DNA of 64,000 nt from 66-474 sp963771735. GTDB taxonomy: Bacteria; Pseudomonadota; Gammaproteobacteria; Xanthomonadales; Rhodanobacteraceae. The notes beneath the pieces were generated by a model that was not told where the DNA came from, did no database searches, and saw only the letters and a list, made by a program, of their open reading frames with translations. The stretch spans positions 682,001 through 746,000 of the forward strand of contig CAVYUN010000001.1 in assembly GCA_963771735.1 (NCBI GenBank), in the 5' to 3' direction. How positions within the stretch are numbered: the stretch's first letter is position 1; the number at the start of each line of letters is the position of its first letter. Both the position numbers and the translations under genes were made by a program. Below are positions 37,202 through 45,913 of this stretch, piece by piece.

Positions 37202-39580
37202 TCATCCTCTCAACCTGGCCCCAAATTCGCTTTCCAGCAGCTTGACCACATCGGCCACGCAGCGGTCCGCGTCCTGATCCGTAAGCGTGCGCGAACTATC
37301 TTGCAAAATCAAGCCCATAGCAAGACTCTTTCGACCTTCGCTCAAGCCCGGACCCCGAAAACAGTCGAACAGTACCAGTTCATTCAAGATTGTTCGCAAG
37401 TCTGAACGGATCGCGGAGGCTATTCGCGACCACTCCACCGCTTCGTCGACCTCGATCGCGATGTCGCGTCGAATCGAAGGGAAGTGCGGCAAAACCCGGG
37501 CCTTCGGGATATCCCGGGCGGACAGCGCGTCCAGTCTCACCTCGAATACATGCGTCTCGGGCAGGTCGAGCTTTTGCTGCAATGCCGGGTGCAGCGCACC
37601 CACGGCGCCTGCCACGACGCCGTCGCGCAGCACGCGCGCGCCACGGCCGGGATGCAGCCAGGAAGGCAGGCCGACGGTGTCGAATGACCAATCTTGCGGC
37701 GATCCCGACAGCCGCGCCAACGCTTCGAGGTCGCCCTTGATGTCATGGAAATCGAGTGGCCGTCTGGATTCGCCCCACTGTTCCGCATGCGCCGTGCCGC
37801 ACGCAACAGCCGCCAGCATCACAGTTTCGGCAGGCGCCGCGTCATTCCTTTGCGCGAAGACCACGCCGCTTTCGAACAGTCGCACCCGGGCCTGTTGCCG
37901 ATTGCGGTTGCGCCTGAGCGCTTCGACCAGGCCGGGCAGCAGGGACGTGCGCATGGCCGCCAAGTCGGCCGACAACGGATTGGCCAGCGGCACGGCGTCC
38001 GCAGCGAGCCGCCAGATTTCGAGCAAACGAGGATCGACGAAGGCGTAGCAGATAGCCTCGTTGTAGTCGCGCGCCGCCAGTTCGGCGCCCAGTTCCGACA
38101 CGGGCACCGTGGATTCGTCGTTCCGGGGCGCGGGCGGCCTGCCCGCGGGCAGGCTTGCCGGGATCGTGGCATAGCCGTGGATGCGCGCCACTTCCTCGAG
38201 CAGATCCTCCTCGCGCTCGATGTCGAAGCGCCGCGTTGGCGGCGTGACGCGCCAGCCGATGTCCTGCGATTCCACGGTCATGCCGAGCGCCGTGAGGATA
38301 CGCTCGACTTCCGCATCCTCGATCGCAATGCCCAGCACACGCTTGATGCGGGCACGGCGCAGGGCCACTACCGGTCGTTTCGGAAGATGTTCGGGCAACG
38401 CGGCCTCGATGACCTCGCCGGGCTGGCCGCCCGCGATTTCCATCAGCAGGGCCGTGGCGCGCTCGATCGCGGCGCGCGGCAGTTCGGGATCGACACCGCG
38501 CTCGAAACGATAGGCGGCATCGGTAGTCAGGCCGAGCTTGCGCGCGCGCCCGATGATCGCGGCGGGATCGAAGTGCGCGGCTTCCAGGAATACGCTGCGT
38601 GTTTCGGTGCTGACACGCGAATCGAAGCCGCCCATCACGCCGGCCACGGCCAGCGGCTTGGTCGCATCCGCGATCATCAGGAATGAAGTGTCGAGTTCGG
38701 CATCGCTGCCGTCCAACAACTTCAATTTTTCATCGGCGGTCGCATGGCGCACCACGATCGCGCCATCCAGCTTCGCTTCGTCGAAGGCATGCAATGGCTG
38801 GCCGGTTTCCAGCATCACGTAGTTGGTGACGTCGACCACTGCATTGATCGGGCCGATGCCGGCCGCACGCAATCGCTGCACCATCCACACCGGGGTCGGT
38901 GCGGCCATGTCGATACCGCGCACCGCACGTCCCAGGTAGCGCGGACAGGCGGCGCCAGCTTCGAGGCGAATCTTGCGCGGCGCCTGGATCGCCGCAGCCA
39001 CGCCGGGCGGATCGAACGGTTTCGCGCGTGTGCCGAGTTCGGCGGCGACTTCGTCGGCCAGCCCGAGCATGCCGAGGCAGTCACCGCGATTCGGCGTGAG
39101 CTCTACCTCGATGGTGGTGTCCGGCAGGTCGAGGTATGCGGACAGCGGCTCCCCGACCGGGGCATCGTCCGGCAACTCCATCAATCCCGAGGCGTCGTCG
39201 TGGATGCCGAGTTCCTTCGGCGAACACAACATGCCCCGCGATTCGACGCCACGCAGTTTCGCGGCCTTGATCGCGACGCCGTTCGGCAGTTTTGCCCCGA
39301 CCATCGCCAGTGGCGCAACCAGCCCGGCGCGCGCATTCGGCGCACCGCACACGATCTGCACTTCGCCGGTGCCCGCGTCGACGCGGCAAACCCGCAGCCT
39401 GTCGGCGTCCGGGTGCGGCTCGCAGGCGACGATGCGCGCGACGATCACGCCGTCCAGCGCAGCGCCGACCGGAGTGACTTCGGCCACCTCCAGCCCACTC
39501 AGGGTCAGACGCTTCACAAGACCTTGCGAATCGGCCGGGATATCGACGCGCTCGCGCAACCAGTTCATCGAGAACTTCAT
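37202..39580 (-). CDS. pheT: Phenylalanine-tRNA ligase beta subunit
   Basis: 792 residues. N-terminal EMAP/OB tRNA-binding domain (VIVARIVACEPHPDADRLRV), the B3/4 editing domain, B5 domain, catalytic-like core, and the C-terminal anticodon-binding FDX-ACB domain (PHFPSIRRDIAIEVDEAVEW). Full length. It starts ten bases after pheS. Confidence 0.97.
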   Translation of the reverse strand: MKFSMNWLRERVDIPADSQGLVKRLTLSGLEVAEVTPVGAALDGVIVARIVACEPHPDADRLRVCRVDAGTGEVQIVCGAPNARAGLVAPLAMVGAKLPNGVAIKAAKLRGVESRGMLCSPKELGIHDDASGLMELPDDAPVGEPLSAYLDLPDTTIEVELTPNRGDCLGMLGLADEVAAELGTRAKPFDPPGVAAAIQAPRKIRLEAGAACPRYLGRAVRGIDMAAPTPVWMVQRLRAAGIGPINAVVDVTNYVMLETGQPLHAFDEAKLDGAIVVRHATADEKLKLLDGSDAELDTSFLMIADATKPLAVAGVMGGFDSRVSTETRSVFLEAAHFDPAAIIGRARKLGLTTDAAYRFERGVDPELPRAAIERATALLMEIAGGQPGEVIEAALPEHLPKRPVVALRRARIKRVLGIAIEDAEVERILTALGMTVESQDIGWRVTPPTRRFDIEREEDLLEEVARIHGYATIPASLPAGRPPAPRNDESTVPVSELGAELAARDYNEAICYAFVDPRLLEIWRLAADAVPLANPLSADLAAMRTSLLPGLVEALRRNRNRQQARVRLFESGVVFAQRNDAAPAETVMLAAVACGTAHAEQWGESRRPLDFHDIKGDLEALARLSGSPQDWSFDTVGLPSWLHPGRGARVLRDGVVAGAVGALHPALQQKLDLPETHVFEVRLDALSARDIPKARVLPHFPSIRRDIAIEVDEAVEWSRIASAIRSDLRTILNELVLFDCFRGPGLSEGRKSLAMGLILQDSSRTLTDQDADRCVADVVKLLESEFGARLRG

Positions 39581-39590
39581 CGTCCGTCCT

Positions 39591-40583
39591 TCATGCGAAC
39601 TGCGCGAGAAAACGCACGTCGTTCTCGAAGAACGCGCGCAGGTCGGTGACCCCGTACCGCAGCATTGCCAGACGCTCGATGCCCATGCCGAAGGCGAAGC
39701 CGGTGTAGCGCTCGGGATCGATGTCGCAATTCTTCAGCACGTTCGGGTGCACCATGCCGCAGCCCAGCACCTCCAGCCAGCGCGCGCCGGCCTCGGTTTC
39801 CCAGCGGATGTCGACTTCGGCGGACGGCTCCGTGAACGGGAAATAGCTCGGCCGAAAACGCATTTCGAAAGCGCGCCCGAAGAATGCGGCCACGAATGCC
39901 TCGAGCGTGCCGATCAGGTCACCAAGGGTCGCGGAATCATCCACCAGCAGCCCTTCGACCTGGTGGAACATCGGCGAATGGGTCTGATCGGAATCGCTGC
40001 GGTACACCTTGCCCGACGCGATGATCCGGATCGGCGGCTGCCGGCCCTGCATCGCGCGGATCTGCACCGGCGAAGTATGCGTCCGCAGCAGGCGGCCGTC
40101 GCCGAAATAGAAGGTGTCGTGCATCGCCCGCGCGGGATGGTGCTCGGGGAAATTGAGCGCCCCGAAGTTGTACCAGTCGTCCTCGATTTCGGGGCCTTCG
40201 GCGACCGCGTAACCCAATTGCGCAAAGATCGCCTCGATGCGCTGGCGCGTGCGGGTCAGCGGATGGACCGTGCCGCGGCTGCCATCGCGGCCTGGCTGGG
40301 TGACATCGATGCTTTCGGACGCCAGTCGCTGTTCCAGTGCAGCGAGTTCCAGCGTCTCCCTGCGCGCGGCAATCGCCTCGGTGATTTTCTCTTTCGCGGC
40401 ATTCACTTCCGCGCCGCGCGCCTTGCGCGGGTCGGGCGGCAGCTTGCCGAGCGCCTTGAGTTCAATCGTCACCACGCCGTTCTTGCCGAGCAGCGCGACT
40501 CGCTGCGCTTCCAGCGCGTCCAGCGTGTCGGCCGCTGCGATCACAGCCAGCGCCTCCTCGATGCGTTCGGTCAATGTGTCCAT
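39591..40583 (-). CDS. pheS: Phenylalanine-tRNA ligase alpha subunit
   Basis: 330 residues; N-terminal coiled coil, then class II core with HTSPVQIRAMQ (motif 2 area), FHQVEGLLVD and motif 3 GFAFGMGIERLAMLRYG. Start ATG 40583. A strong terminator-like hairpin and a second stem lie in the 99-base gap to rplT, so synthesis may be adjusted by attenuation. Confidence 0.97.
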   Translation of the reverse strand: MDTLTERIEEALAVIAAADTLDALEAQRVALLGKNGVVTIELKALGKLPPDPRKARGAEVNAAKEKITEAIAARRETLELAALEQRLASESIDVTQPGRDGSRGTVHPLTRTRQRIEAIFAQLGYAVAEGPEIEDDWYNFGALNFPEHHPARAMHDTFYFGDGRLLRTHTSPVQIRAMQGRQPPIRIIASGKVYRSDSDQTHSPMFHQVEGLLVDDSATLGDLIGTLEAFVAAFFGRAFEMRFRPSYFPFTEPSAEVDIRWETEAGARWLEVLGCGMVHPNVLKNCDIDPERYTGFAFGMGIERLAMLRYGVTDLRAFFENDVRFLAQFA

Positions 40584-40611
40584 CGCCACCCTTCGGCGCA
40601 CAAAAACAAAA

Positions 40612-40678
40612 AGCGGGGAGAAGGCAAGGCCTTCTCCCCGCTCGCTTGCATCATAGCTTCCGGCGTGAAACGCCGGAA
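40612..40678 (-). promoter_or_regulatory. Leader hairpins between rplT and pheS (terminator/attenuator)
   Basis: On the minus strand a first stem TTCCGGCG-TTTCA-CGCCGGAA (40658-40678) is followed by a 14-base-pair perfect stem (arms 40612-40625 and 40629-40642, three-base loop) ending in TTTTTGTTTTTG. This is an intrinsic terminator 29 bases before the pheS ATG and behind rplT. In E. coli pheST is attenuated; here a 27-codon frame from ATG 40654 runs through the hairpin and contains RFLFL, but its Phe codons come after the stem, unlike pheM. Confidence 0.75.
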
Positions 40679-40682
40679 CGCG

Positions 40683-41042
40683 TCAAGCTGCCAGGCTGGC
40701 CTTGGCTTTTTCCGCGATCGCGCCGAACGCAGCGATGTCGTGCACGGCCAAGTCGGCCAGCACCTTGCGATCGATCGAGATGCCTGCCTTGTCGAGGCCC
40801 GCGATCAGGCGGCTGTAGGACAGTCCGAACTGGCGTGCGGCGGCGTTTATGCGCACGATCCACAGCGCACGGAACTGGCGCTTCTTCTGCTTGCGGCCGA
40901 TGTAGGCGTACTGCTGGGCCTTGGTGACGGCCTGCTTGGCGACGCGATAGACCTTGCGGCGGGCGTTGTAGTAGCCCTTCGCGGCCTTGAGGGTTTTCTT
41001 GTGGCGCGCGCGCGCGGTGACGCCACGTTTGACTCGTGCCAT
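40683..41042 (-). CDS. rplT: 50S ribosomal protein L20
   Basis: 119 residues; starts MARVKRGVTARARHKKTLKA, with the RDRR-like basic helices and QFRALWIVRINAAARQFGL. It binds 23S rRNA and represses its own operon in E. coli. Third gene of the infC-rpmI-rplT set. Confidence 0.98.
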   Translation of the reverse strand: MARVKRGVTARARHKKTLKAAKGYYNARRKVYRVAKQAVTKAQQYAYIGRKQKKRQFRALWIVRINAAARQFGLSYSRLIAGLDKAGISIDRKVLADLAVHDIAAFGAIAEKAKASLAA

Positions 41043-41054
41043 GGTCGTCTCTCC

Positions 41055-41252
41055 TTACGCGTAGGGCAGCATGCGCGCGACACGCTTGGTGTCGGACTCA
41101 TGCACGTGGTTGGGGGCACGCAGGCCGCGTTTGCGCTTGGTCGACTTCTTGGTGAGGATGTGCGACTTGAACGCGTGGCCGGCCTTGAACTTGCCGGTGG
41201 CGGTCTTGCGGAACCGCTTGGCGGCGGCCCGGTTGGTCTTGATCTTGGGCAT
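41055..41252 (-). CDS. rpmI: 50S ribosomal protein L35
   Basis: 65 residues, MPKIKTNRAAAKRFRKTATG, then the basic LTKKSTKRKRGLR stretch. Twelve bases before rplT. The 153-base gap to infC holds no gene. Confidence 0.98.
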   Translation of the reverse strand: MPKIKTNRAAAKRFRKTATGKFKAGHAFKSHILTKKSTKRKRGLRAPNHVHESDTKRVARMLPYA

Positions 41253-41405
41253 GTCTGCAACTCCGTTTTCGGTTTTCGTGACTGGCGCGGGCGGCGATCT
41301 TGTCGATCACGCTTTCCTTCCATGCCCTTGCCGGCTTGTTGTGGCGCACCGGGCAATCCCGGTGTCGCGTTTGCCGCCCGCCGATCCACGGCGGACGGGG
41401 CGCCC

Positions 41406-41927
41406 CTATTTCTTCTTGGGGCTGATCATCATCGTCATCTGCCGCCCTTCCATGCGCGGAAACTGGTCCACCACGCCGATCTCGGCGATGTCCGTCTGGA
41501 TGCGCCGGGCCAGCTCGATCCCGAGTTCCTGGTGGCGCATTTCGCGGCCACGGAAACGGATGTTGACCTTGACCTTGTCGCCTTCGTCCAGGAACCGCTG
41601 CATGTTGCGCAGCTTGATGTTGTAGTCGCCGATGTCCGTGGTCGGGCGGAACTTAAGTTCCTTGATCTCGATCTGCTTCGATTTCTTGCGCGCCGCGCTG
41701 GCCTTCTTCTGCTGCTCGAACTTGAACTTGCCGAAGTCCATGATCCGGCAGACGGGCGGCTCGGCGGTGGGCTGGATCTCGACCAGATCCAGGCCGGCAT
41801 CCTCGGCCATGGCCAGTGCTTCGTCGCGCTCCAGGATTCCGACCTGCTCCCCATCGGCGCCAATCACCCGCACTCGCGGAACGCGGATTTCGTTGTTGCG
41901 CCGATTGCTCTTGTTTTCGGTGACGAT
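41406..41927 (-). CDS. infC: Translation initiation factor IF-3 (ATC start)
   Basis: 173 residues when begun at ATC 41927: VTENKSNRRNNEIRVPRVRV follows directly, the conserved IF-3 N terminus, and AGGAG lies eight bases upstream. No ATG, GTG or TTG occurs in frame before the GTG at 41873, which would remove 18 conserved residues. Rare start codons on infC allow IF-3 to limit its own synthesis by rejecting non-AUG initiation. The linker and C-terminal domain (MMISPKKK end) are normal. Confidence 0.95.
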   Translation of the reverse strand: MVTENKSNRRNNEIRVPRVRVIGADGEQVGILERDEALAMAEDAGLDLVEIQPTAEPPVCRIMDFGKFKFEQQKKASAARKKSKQIEIKELKFRPTTDIGDYNIKLRNMQRFLDEGDKVKVNIRFRGREMRHQELGIELARRIQTDIAEIGVVDQFPRMEGRQMTMMISPKKK

Positions 41928-41976
41928 ACCGTCTTCTCCTGCTCAAGTTCGCCAGCGATGCCTGGCGTGCATTCCG

Positions 41977-43881
41977 TCAGCGCGGACCGGGCTCGGCCTG
42001 CAAGCGTTCGATGAAGGCTTGCAGCGGCATGCCGCCCAAGTCTTCGCCCGATCGTGTGCGCACGGAAACGGTGCCCTTCTCCTTCTCGCGGTCGCCGACC
42101 ACGAGCAGCCAAGGCACCTTCTGCAACGTATGCTCGCGAATTTTATAGCCGATTTTCTCGTTGCGCAAATCGGCCCGGGCCCGGAAGCCGGCCGCATTCA
42201 GGTCGGCGGCCATTTGCCGGGCATGGTCGGCCTGACCGTCGGTGATATTCAGCACCACGGCCTGGACCGGCGCCAGCCAGGTCGGGAAGTTGCCGGCGTG
42301 GTGCTCGATCAGGATGCCTATGAAGCGTTCCATCGAGCCCACGATGGCTCGGTGCAACATCACCGGCACGTGCCGCTGGGAGTCCTCGCCCACGTATTCG
42401 GCCCCCAGCCGGCCGGGCATCGAGAAGTCGACCTGCATGGTGCCGAGCTGCCAGTCGCGGCCGATCGCATCGCGCAGGTGGTATTCGATCTTGGGGCCGT
42501 AGAACGCGCCCTCGCCCGGCAGTTCCGTCCATTCCGCCCCGGCCTTGCGCAGGGCCGCGCGCAACGCGTCCTCGGCCTTGTCCCAGATCGCGTCATCGCC
42601 GATCCTGGCCTCGGGCCGCAGCGCCAGCATCAGCCCGACGTCCTTGAAACCGAAATCCTCGTACACCTTCAGCGCCTGGCGATGGAATTCCAGGACTTCG
42701 GATTCGATCTGGTCCTCGGTGCAGAAGACGTGGCCATCGTCCTGGGTGAAGTTGCGCACGCGCAGCAATCCGTGCAGCGCGCCGGATGGTTCGTTGCGGG
42801 TGCACGAGCCGAACTCGCCGATGCGGATCGGCAGGTCGCGATAACTGTGCAGGCCACTCTTGAATATCTGCACGTGGCCCGGGCAGTTCATCGGCTTGAC
42901 CGCGTAGGTGCGCTTCTCCGACTCGGTGAAAAACATGTTGTCCTTGTAGTTGTCCCAGTGCCCCGATTTCTTCCACAGCGACACGTCGAGGATGGACGGG
43001 CAGCGCACCTCGTCGTAGCCCGAGTCTCGATAGACCTTGCGCATGTACTGCTCGACCTGCTGCCACAGCGTCCAGCCCTTGGGATGCCAGAACGCCATGC
43101 CGGGCGCCTCTTCCTGCATGTGGAACAGGTCGAGGTGCTTGCCCAGCTTGCGGTGGTCGCGCTTCTCGGCCTCCTCGATACGCGTCAGGTAGGCCTTCAG
43201 ATCCTTGTCATTCAACCACGCGGTGCCGTAGATGCGGCTGAGCATCGCGTTATCGGAATCCCCGCGCCAATAGGCGCCGGCGGTCTTCATCAGCTTGAAC
43301 GACTTCAACCGCCCGGTATCCGGCACGTGCGGGCCGCGGCACAGGTCGGTGAACTCGCCCTGCGAATACAACGACAGTTCCTCGTTCGCGGGAATCGACT
43401 CGATGATCTCGGCCTTGTATTCCTCACCCATGTCGCGGAAGAACCGCACTGCCTCGTCGCGCGACTTGACACTGCGCGAAAGCGGCAACGATTCCTTCGC
43501 GATCTTGTGCATTTCGTCTTCGATCGCGGGCAGGTCCTCGGGCTTGAACGGCTCGTTGCGCGCAAAGTCGTAATAGAAGCCGTCCTCGATCACCGGCCCG
43601 ATCGTCACTTGGGTGTCCGGGTACAGCCGTTGGACCGCCTGTGCCAACAGGTGCGCGGTCGAGTGGCGGATGATGTCCAGTGCCTCGGGCGACTTCTCGG
43701 TAACGATCTCGACGCGTGCGTCATGATCGATGGTGCGCGAGAGGTCCACCAGCTTGCCGTCGACCTTGCCGGCCAGCGCGGCCTTGGCCAGACCCGCGCC
43801 GATCGACGCGGCGACATCGCGCACGCTGGGCGGCGCATCGAAGGATTTGGTGCTGTTGTCGGGAAGCGTGATGGTGATCAT
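41977..43881 (-). CDS. thrS: Threonine-tRNA ligase
   Basis: 634 residues: TGS domain (about 1-60), editing domain with HSTAHLLAQAV and HxxxH, class II catalytic core with zinc ligand cysteine in KPMNCPGHVQIF, anticodon-binding domain at the end. First gene of thrS-infC-rpmI-rplT-pheST-ihfA-merR. Its leader contains a short Thr-containing frame and an intrinsic terminator. Confidence 0.97.
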   Translation of the reverse strand: MITITLPDNSTKSFDAPPSVRDVAASIGAGLAKAALAGKVDGKLVDLSRTIDHDARVEIVTEKSPEALDIIRHSTAHLLAQAVQRLYPDTQVTIGPVIEDGFYYDFARNEPFKPEDLPAIEDEMHKIAKESLPLSRSVKSRDEAVRFFRDMGEEYKAEIIESIPANEELSLYSQGEFTDLCRGPHVPDTGRLKSFKLMKTAGAYWRGDSDNAMLSRIYGTAWLNDKDLKAYLTRIEEAEKRDHRKLGKHLDLFHMQEEAPGMAFWHPKGWTLWQQVEQYMRKVYRDSGYDEVRCPSILDVSLWKKSGHWDNYKDNMFFTESEKRTYAVKPMNCPGHVQIFKSGLHSYRDLPIRIGEFGSCTRNEPSGALHGLLRVRNFTQDDGHVFCTEDQIESEVLEFHRQALKVYEDFGFKDVGLMLALRPEARIGDDAIWDKAEDALRAALRKAGAEWTELPGEGAFYGPKIEYHLRDAIGRDWQLGTMQVDFSMPGRLGAEYVGEDSQRHVPVMLHRAIVGSMERFIGILIEHHAGNFPTWLAPVQAVVLNITDGQADHARQMAADLNAAGFRARADLRNEKIGYKIREHTLQKVPWLLVVGDREKEKGTVSVRTRSGEDLGGMPLQAFIERLQAEPGPR

Positions 43882-43997
43882 GGCATTGGCTACGCAAGGT
43901 TCGAGGATCCGTCATACCGGCAAGGGCCGGCATTCAGTCCGACAAGTCCACAAAGTTGCTTGGGGGCGTTCCGTCGTCCCGGCGATGGCAACAAAAA

Positions 43998-44147
43998 AGG
44001 GCGCCGGGCGCCCTCGCGGGTTCGACCGGGCGCTTCGGGTCAGGCTGGAATCACCGTAGTTTCCATGTCGCACACTGAGCCGGCGTTTCCGCGGGCCACC
44101 CGATGTGATGAGCAAGCAAAGTTAGTGCAGCCCCGGCGGCGCGTCAA
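43998..44147 (-). promoter_or_regulatory. thrS promoter, leader peptide and attenuator-like terminator
   Basis: Minus strand, in order: TTGACG (44142-44147), 17 bases, TAACTT (44119-44124); an eight-codon frame METTVIPA (44040-44066) with adjacent Thr codons ACT-ACG; and 25 bases later the stem AGGGCGC-CCG-GCGCCCT (43998-44014) followed by TTTTTT. The terminator lies 116 bases before the thrS ATG, so it must be read through. A further CCGGC-AAGG-GCCGG stem is at 43917-43930. The rest of 43882-44244 holds the tRNA-Val promoter and no other gene. Attenuation is inferred from this layout. Confidence 0.6.
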
Positions 44148-44164
44148 CGCCGTTGGCGCCGCAT

Positions 44165-44193
44165 TTGAGCTGAGGTCGCGATCCGGCTAAACT
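44165..44193 (+). promoter_or_regulatory. Promoter of tRNA-Val
   Basis: TTGAGC and TAAACT are separated by 17 bases, with a GC-rich discriminator (GCGCGG) after it, as usual for stringently controlled stable RNA promoters. It starts back to back with the thrS promoter, 17 bases away on the other strand. Confidence 0.6.
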
Positions 44194-44244
44194 GCGCGGC
44201 CCGGTCACCGCCCGGGTGTCGCATCCAGCGAGCGCATTCCCAGT

Positions 44245-44319
44245 GGGCAGTTAGCTCAGCGGTAGAGCACTACCTTGACATGGTAGGGGTCACAGGTTCG
44301 ATCCCTGTACTGCCCACCA
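44245..44319 (+). tRNA. tRNA-Val (anticodon GAC)
   Basis: 75 bases with encoded CCA. Acceptor GGGCAGT/ACTGCCC, D arm with GCTC/GAGC, anticodon arm CTACC-TTGACAT-GGTAG (GAC), T arm CACAG-GTTCGAT-CCCTG approximately. Its 3' 45 bases recur at 45821-45865, which marks this gene as an integration target. Confidence 0.97.
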
Positions 44320-44526
44320 CCGGGCGCCTGTTTAATCAAGTAGTTAAGTCGCAACGGGCGTTTTGCGCCATTCCAGTACGGAAATGGTAGGGAGGGGGCC
44401 TGCGAATCTGGGCTTTTCCACCCTCGCGCGCGTGTACTGCTCCGCGAATCGCCCGTTGGCGTCAAGTCCGCACCCCTCGTACGTCGCTACACTTGGAGGC
44501 AGGCCGGTCTCGCGAGGACTTCGCCG

Positions 44527-45126
44527 ATGCTGGACCAGCAGAAGGCTTATCCGTCACTCGTCGCCGCACTGTGCGTACGCGATGCGTACACGAGAGGGCA
44601 CTGTGATCGGGTCTGCGCCATCGCAATGGAGCTTGGTAATGCGCTGGATCTGCGGCCACGCGATCTTGAGGCGTTGCGTATTGCCAGTCAGCTACATGAC
44701 GTCGGCAAAATCGGCATTCGGGATGATGTTCTCCTCAAGCCGGGACGGTTGACACCCGAGGAATGGGAGGAAGTCAAAGCGCATTCCATACTCGGTGAGA
44801 GAATAGTCAACGAGACGTTCTTGGCGAATCGAACCGAGGTTGCAGCGATCGTCAGACATCATCACGAAGCACTTGACGGCAGCGGGTATCCAGACGGCCT
44901 GTCGGGCGACGGAATTCCACGGAATTGCCGAATACTCTCAATCGCAGATGAGTACGACGCCATGACGTCCAGCCGCGTGTATCGCCGACCGATGTCCCAC
45001 AGCGAAGCAATGGCTGTCTTGCGCCAAGAGACGAGCACAAAGCTCGACCCAAGGATTTTTGCGGCGTTTTCGGCCGTGATATCGGCGAGCAAATTACGCT
45101 CGGAACGCCAGACGGACGACGTGTAA
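44527..45126 (+). CDS. Stand-alone HD-GYP domain phosphodiesterase
   Basis: 199 residues, almost entirely one HD-GYP domain: RDAYTRGHCDRVC, the HD pair in SQLHDVGKIGI, HHHEALDGSGYPDGL with the GYP triplet and the DEYDAMTSSRVYR block. The catalytic residues needed to hydrolyse cyclic di-GMP are present. There is no receiver or membrane part. Start ATG 44527, after GAGGACTT. Base composition is visibly lower in GC than neighbours, and the gene lies between a tRNA and its partial copy, so transfer is likely. The 207 bases before it hold no gene. Confidence 0.88.
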   Translation: MLDQQKAYPSLVAALCVRDAYTRGHCDRVCAIAMELGNALDLRPRDLEALRIASQLHDVGKIGIRDDVLLKPGRLTPEEWEEVKAHSILGERIVNETFLANRTEVAAIVRHHHEALDGSGYPDGLSGDGIPRNCRILSIADEYDAMTSSRVYRRPMSHSEAMAVLRQETSTKLDPRIFAAFSAVISASKLRSERQTDDV

Positions 45127-45324
45127 CGTAACAGGCATTGTCCTCCGGCTACCGTCAATACAGCCGGGTGGATTTCACACTCGGCAGCTTCGTTACGCGA
45201 GACACCAGCGCGGCTGCTCGTTCCACTTCGAAGGTCACTGTGGCGAAACCATTGTTTACACTTGAGAACAAAGGTTTCAGTGGTCCGTCACGGTTTGCTT
45301 TCGCAGGAAGCAAACATTGCGCAC

Positions 45325-45654
45325 ATGCCCACGCTACTCGCTGCCATCGTTGCGGTCGTGTCTCTCCTGCTCTGGCAGCCTGCATACAGTATTGCCGGTG
45401 AAGCTCCGGGCACCTTGGGCGTTTCGATCACCATTGTTTCCGGTTGCTCCACGAAGGTTGACGAAGCCAGCGTCAAGGTGAGCGAGCACTGCGACTTCCC
45501 GTCCCCTTATCGCATCGACAACCCAGGCGCCAGATCGCACATCTCTGTGGGCGATGCCACAAGATCGGGCTCCGTTGGCAGCATCGCCCAAACCTCACCT
45601 GACGACCTTTGCAGCCCTCAAGCGGGTTGCCGGATGACGATCGTCTATTACTAG
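45325..45654 (+). CDS. Small exported protein of unknown function
   Basis: 109 residues from ATG 45325: signal peptide MPTLLAAIVAVVSLLLWQPA, then a beta-rich mature part GTLGVSITIVSGC with four cysteines and the end CRMTIVYY. The outline recalls a short spore-coat-U/CsuAB-like beta-sandwich domain, but the match is weak. An in-frame ATG at 45262 would add 21 residues ahead of the signal. Within the tRNA-Val bounded segment. Confidence 0.5.
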   Translation: MPTLLAAIVAVVSLLLWQPAYSIAGEAPGTLGVSITIVSGCSTKVDEASVKVSEHCDFPSPYRIDNPGARSHISVGDATRSGSVGSIAQTSPDDLCSPQAGCRMTIVYY

Positions 45655-45820
45655 TGGCTCGCGCGCGGGAGCTCGACTAAGCCTCCAGCTGAAGGGCTGC
45701 AGGGAGACACCGCCATGTATGGCTGGGAAGTGTTCGTGCATCGTCCGTCGATGCCCGGCACCAGCGTTTACGGCTCCAAACGGTTGGAGCAACTGGCTAA
45801 AGACGACAAGGCCGTCGACC

Positions 45821-45865
45821 TCGACATGGCAGGGGTCACAGGTTCGATCCTAGTACTGCCCACCA
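45821..45865 (+). repeat. Partial copy of tRNA-Val 3' end (att-like direct repeat)
   Basis: 45 bases matching tRNA-Val 44275-44319 at 41 positions, from the anticodon loop (TCGACAT for TTGACAT) through the T arm to CCA. The acceptor 5' half is absent, so it is not a working tRNA. This is the pattern left by an integrase that uses a tRNA 3' end. The bracketed DNA is 44320-45865 and has no integrase. The four mismatches suggest an old event. Confidence 0.8.
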
Positions 45866-45913
45866 GTTTCGCGCGTCACTTCGGACCAGACCGGTCCCCG
45901 GGTTCTGCCGGCA

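Noticed and set aside
38973..42014. A 1013-codon open frame on the plus strand antisense to pheT-pheS-rplT-rpmI-infC
   Set aside because: The opposite strand encodes complete, conserved essential genes; long antisense frames are common in GC-rich DNA and this one has no domain or ribosome site.
41632..44190. An 852-codon plus-strand frame antisense to infC and thrS
   Set aside because: Shadow of the thrS codon pattern; its translation is rich in His/Arg/Gln with no recognisable motif.
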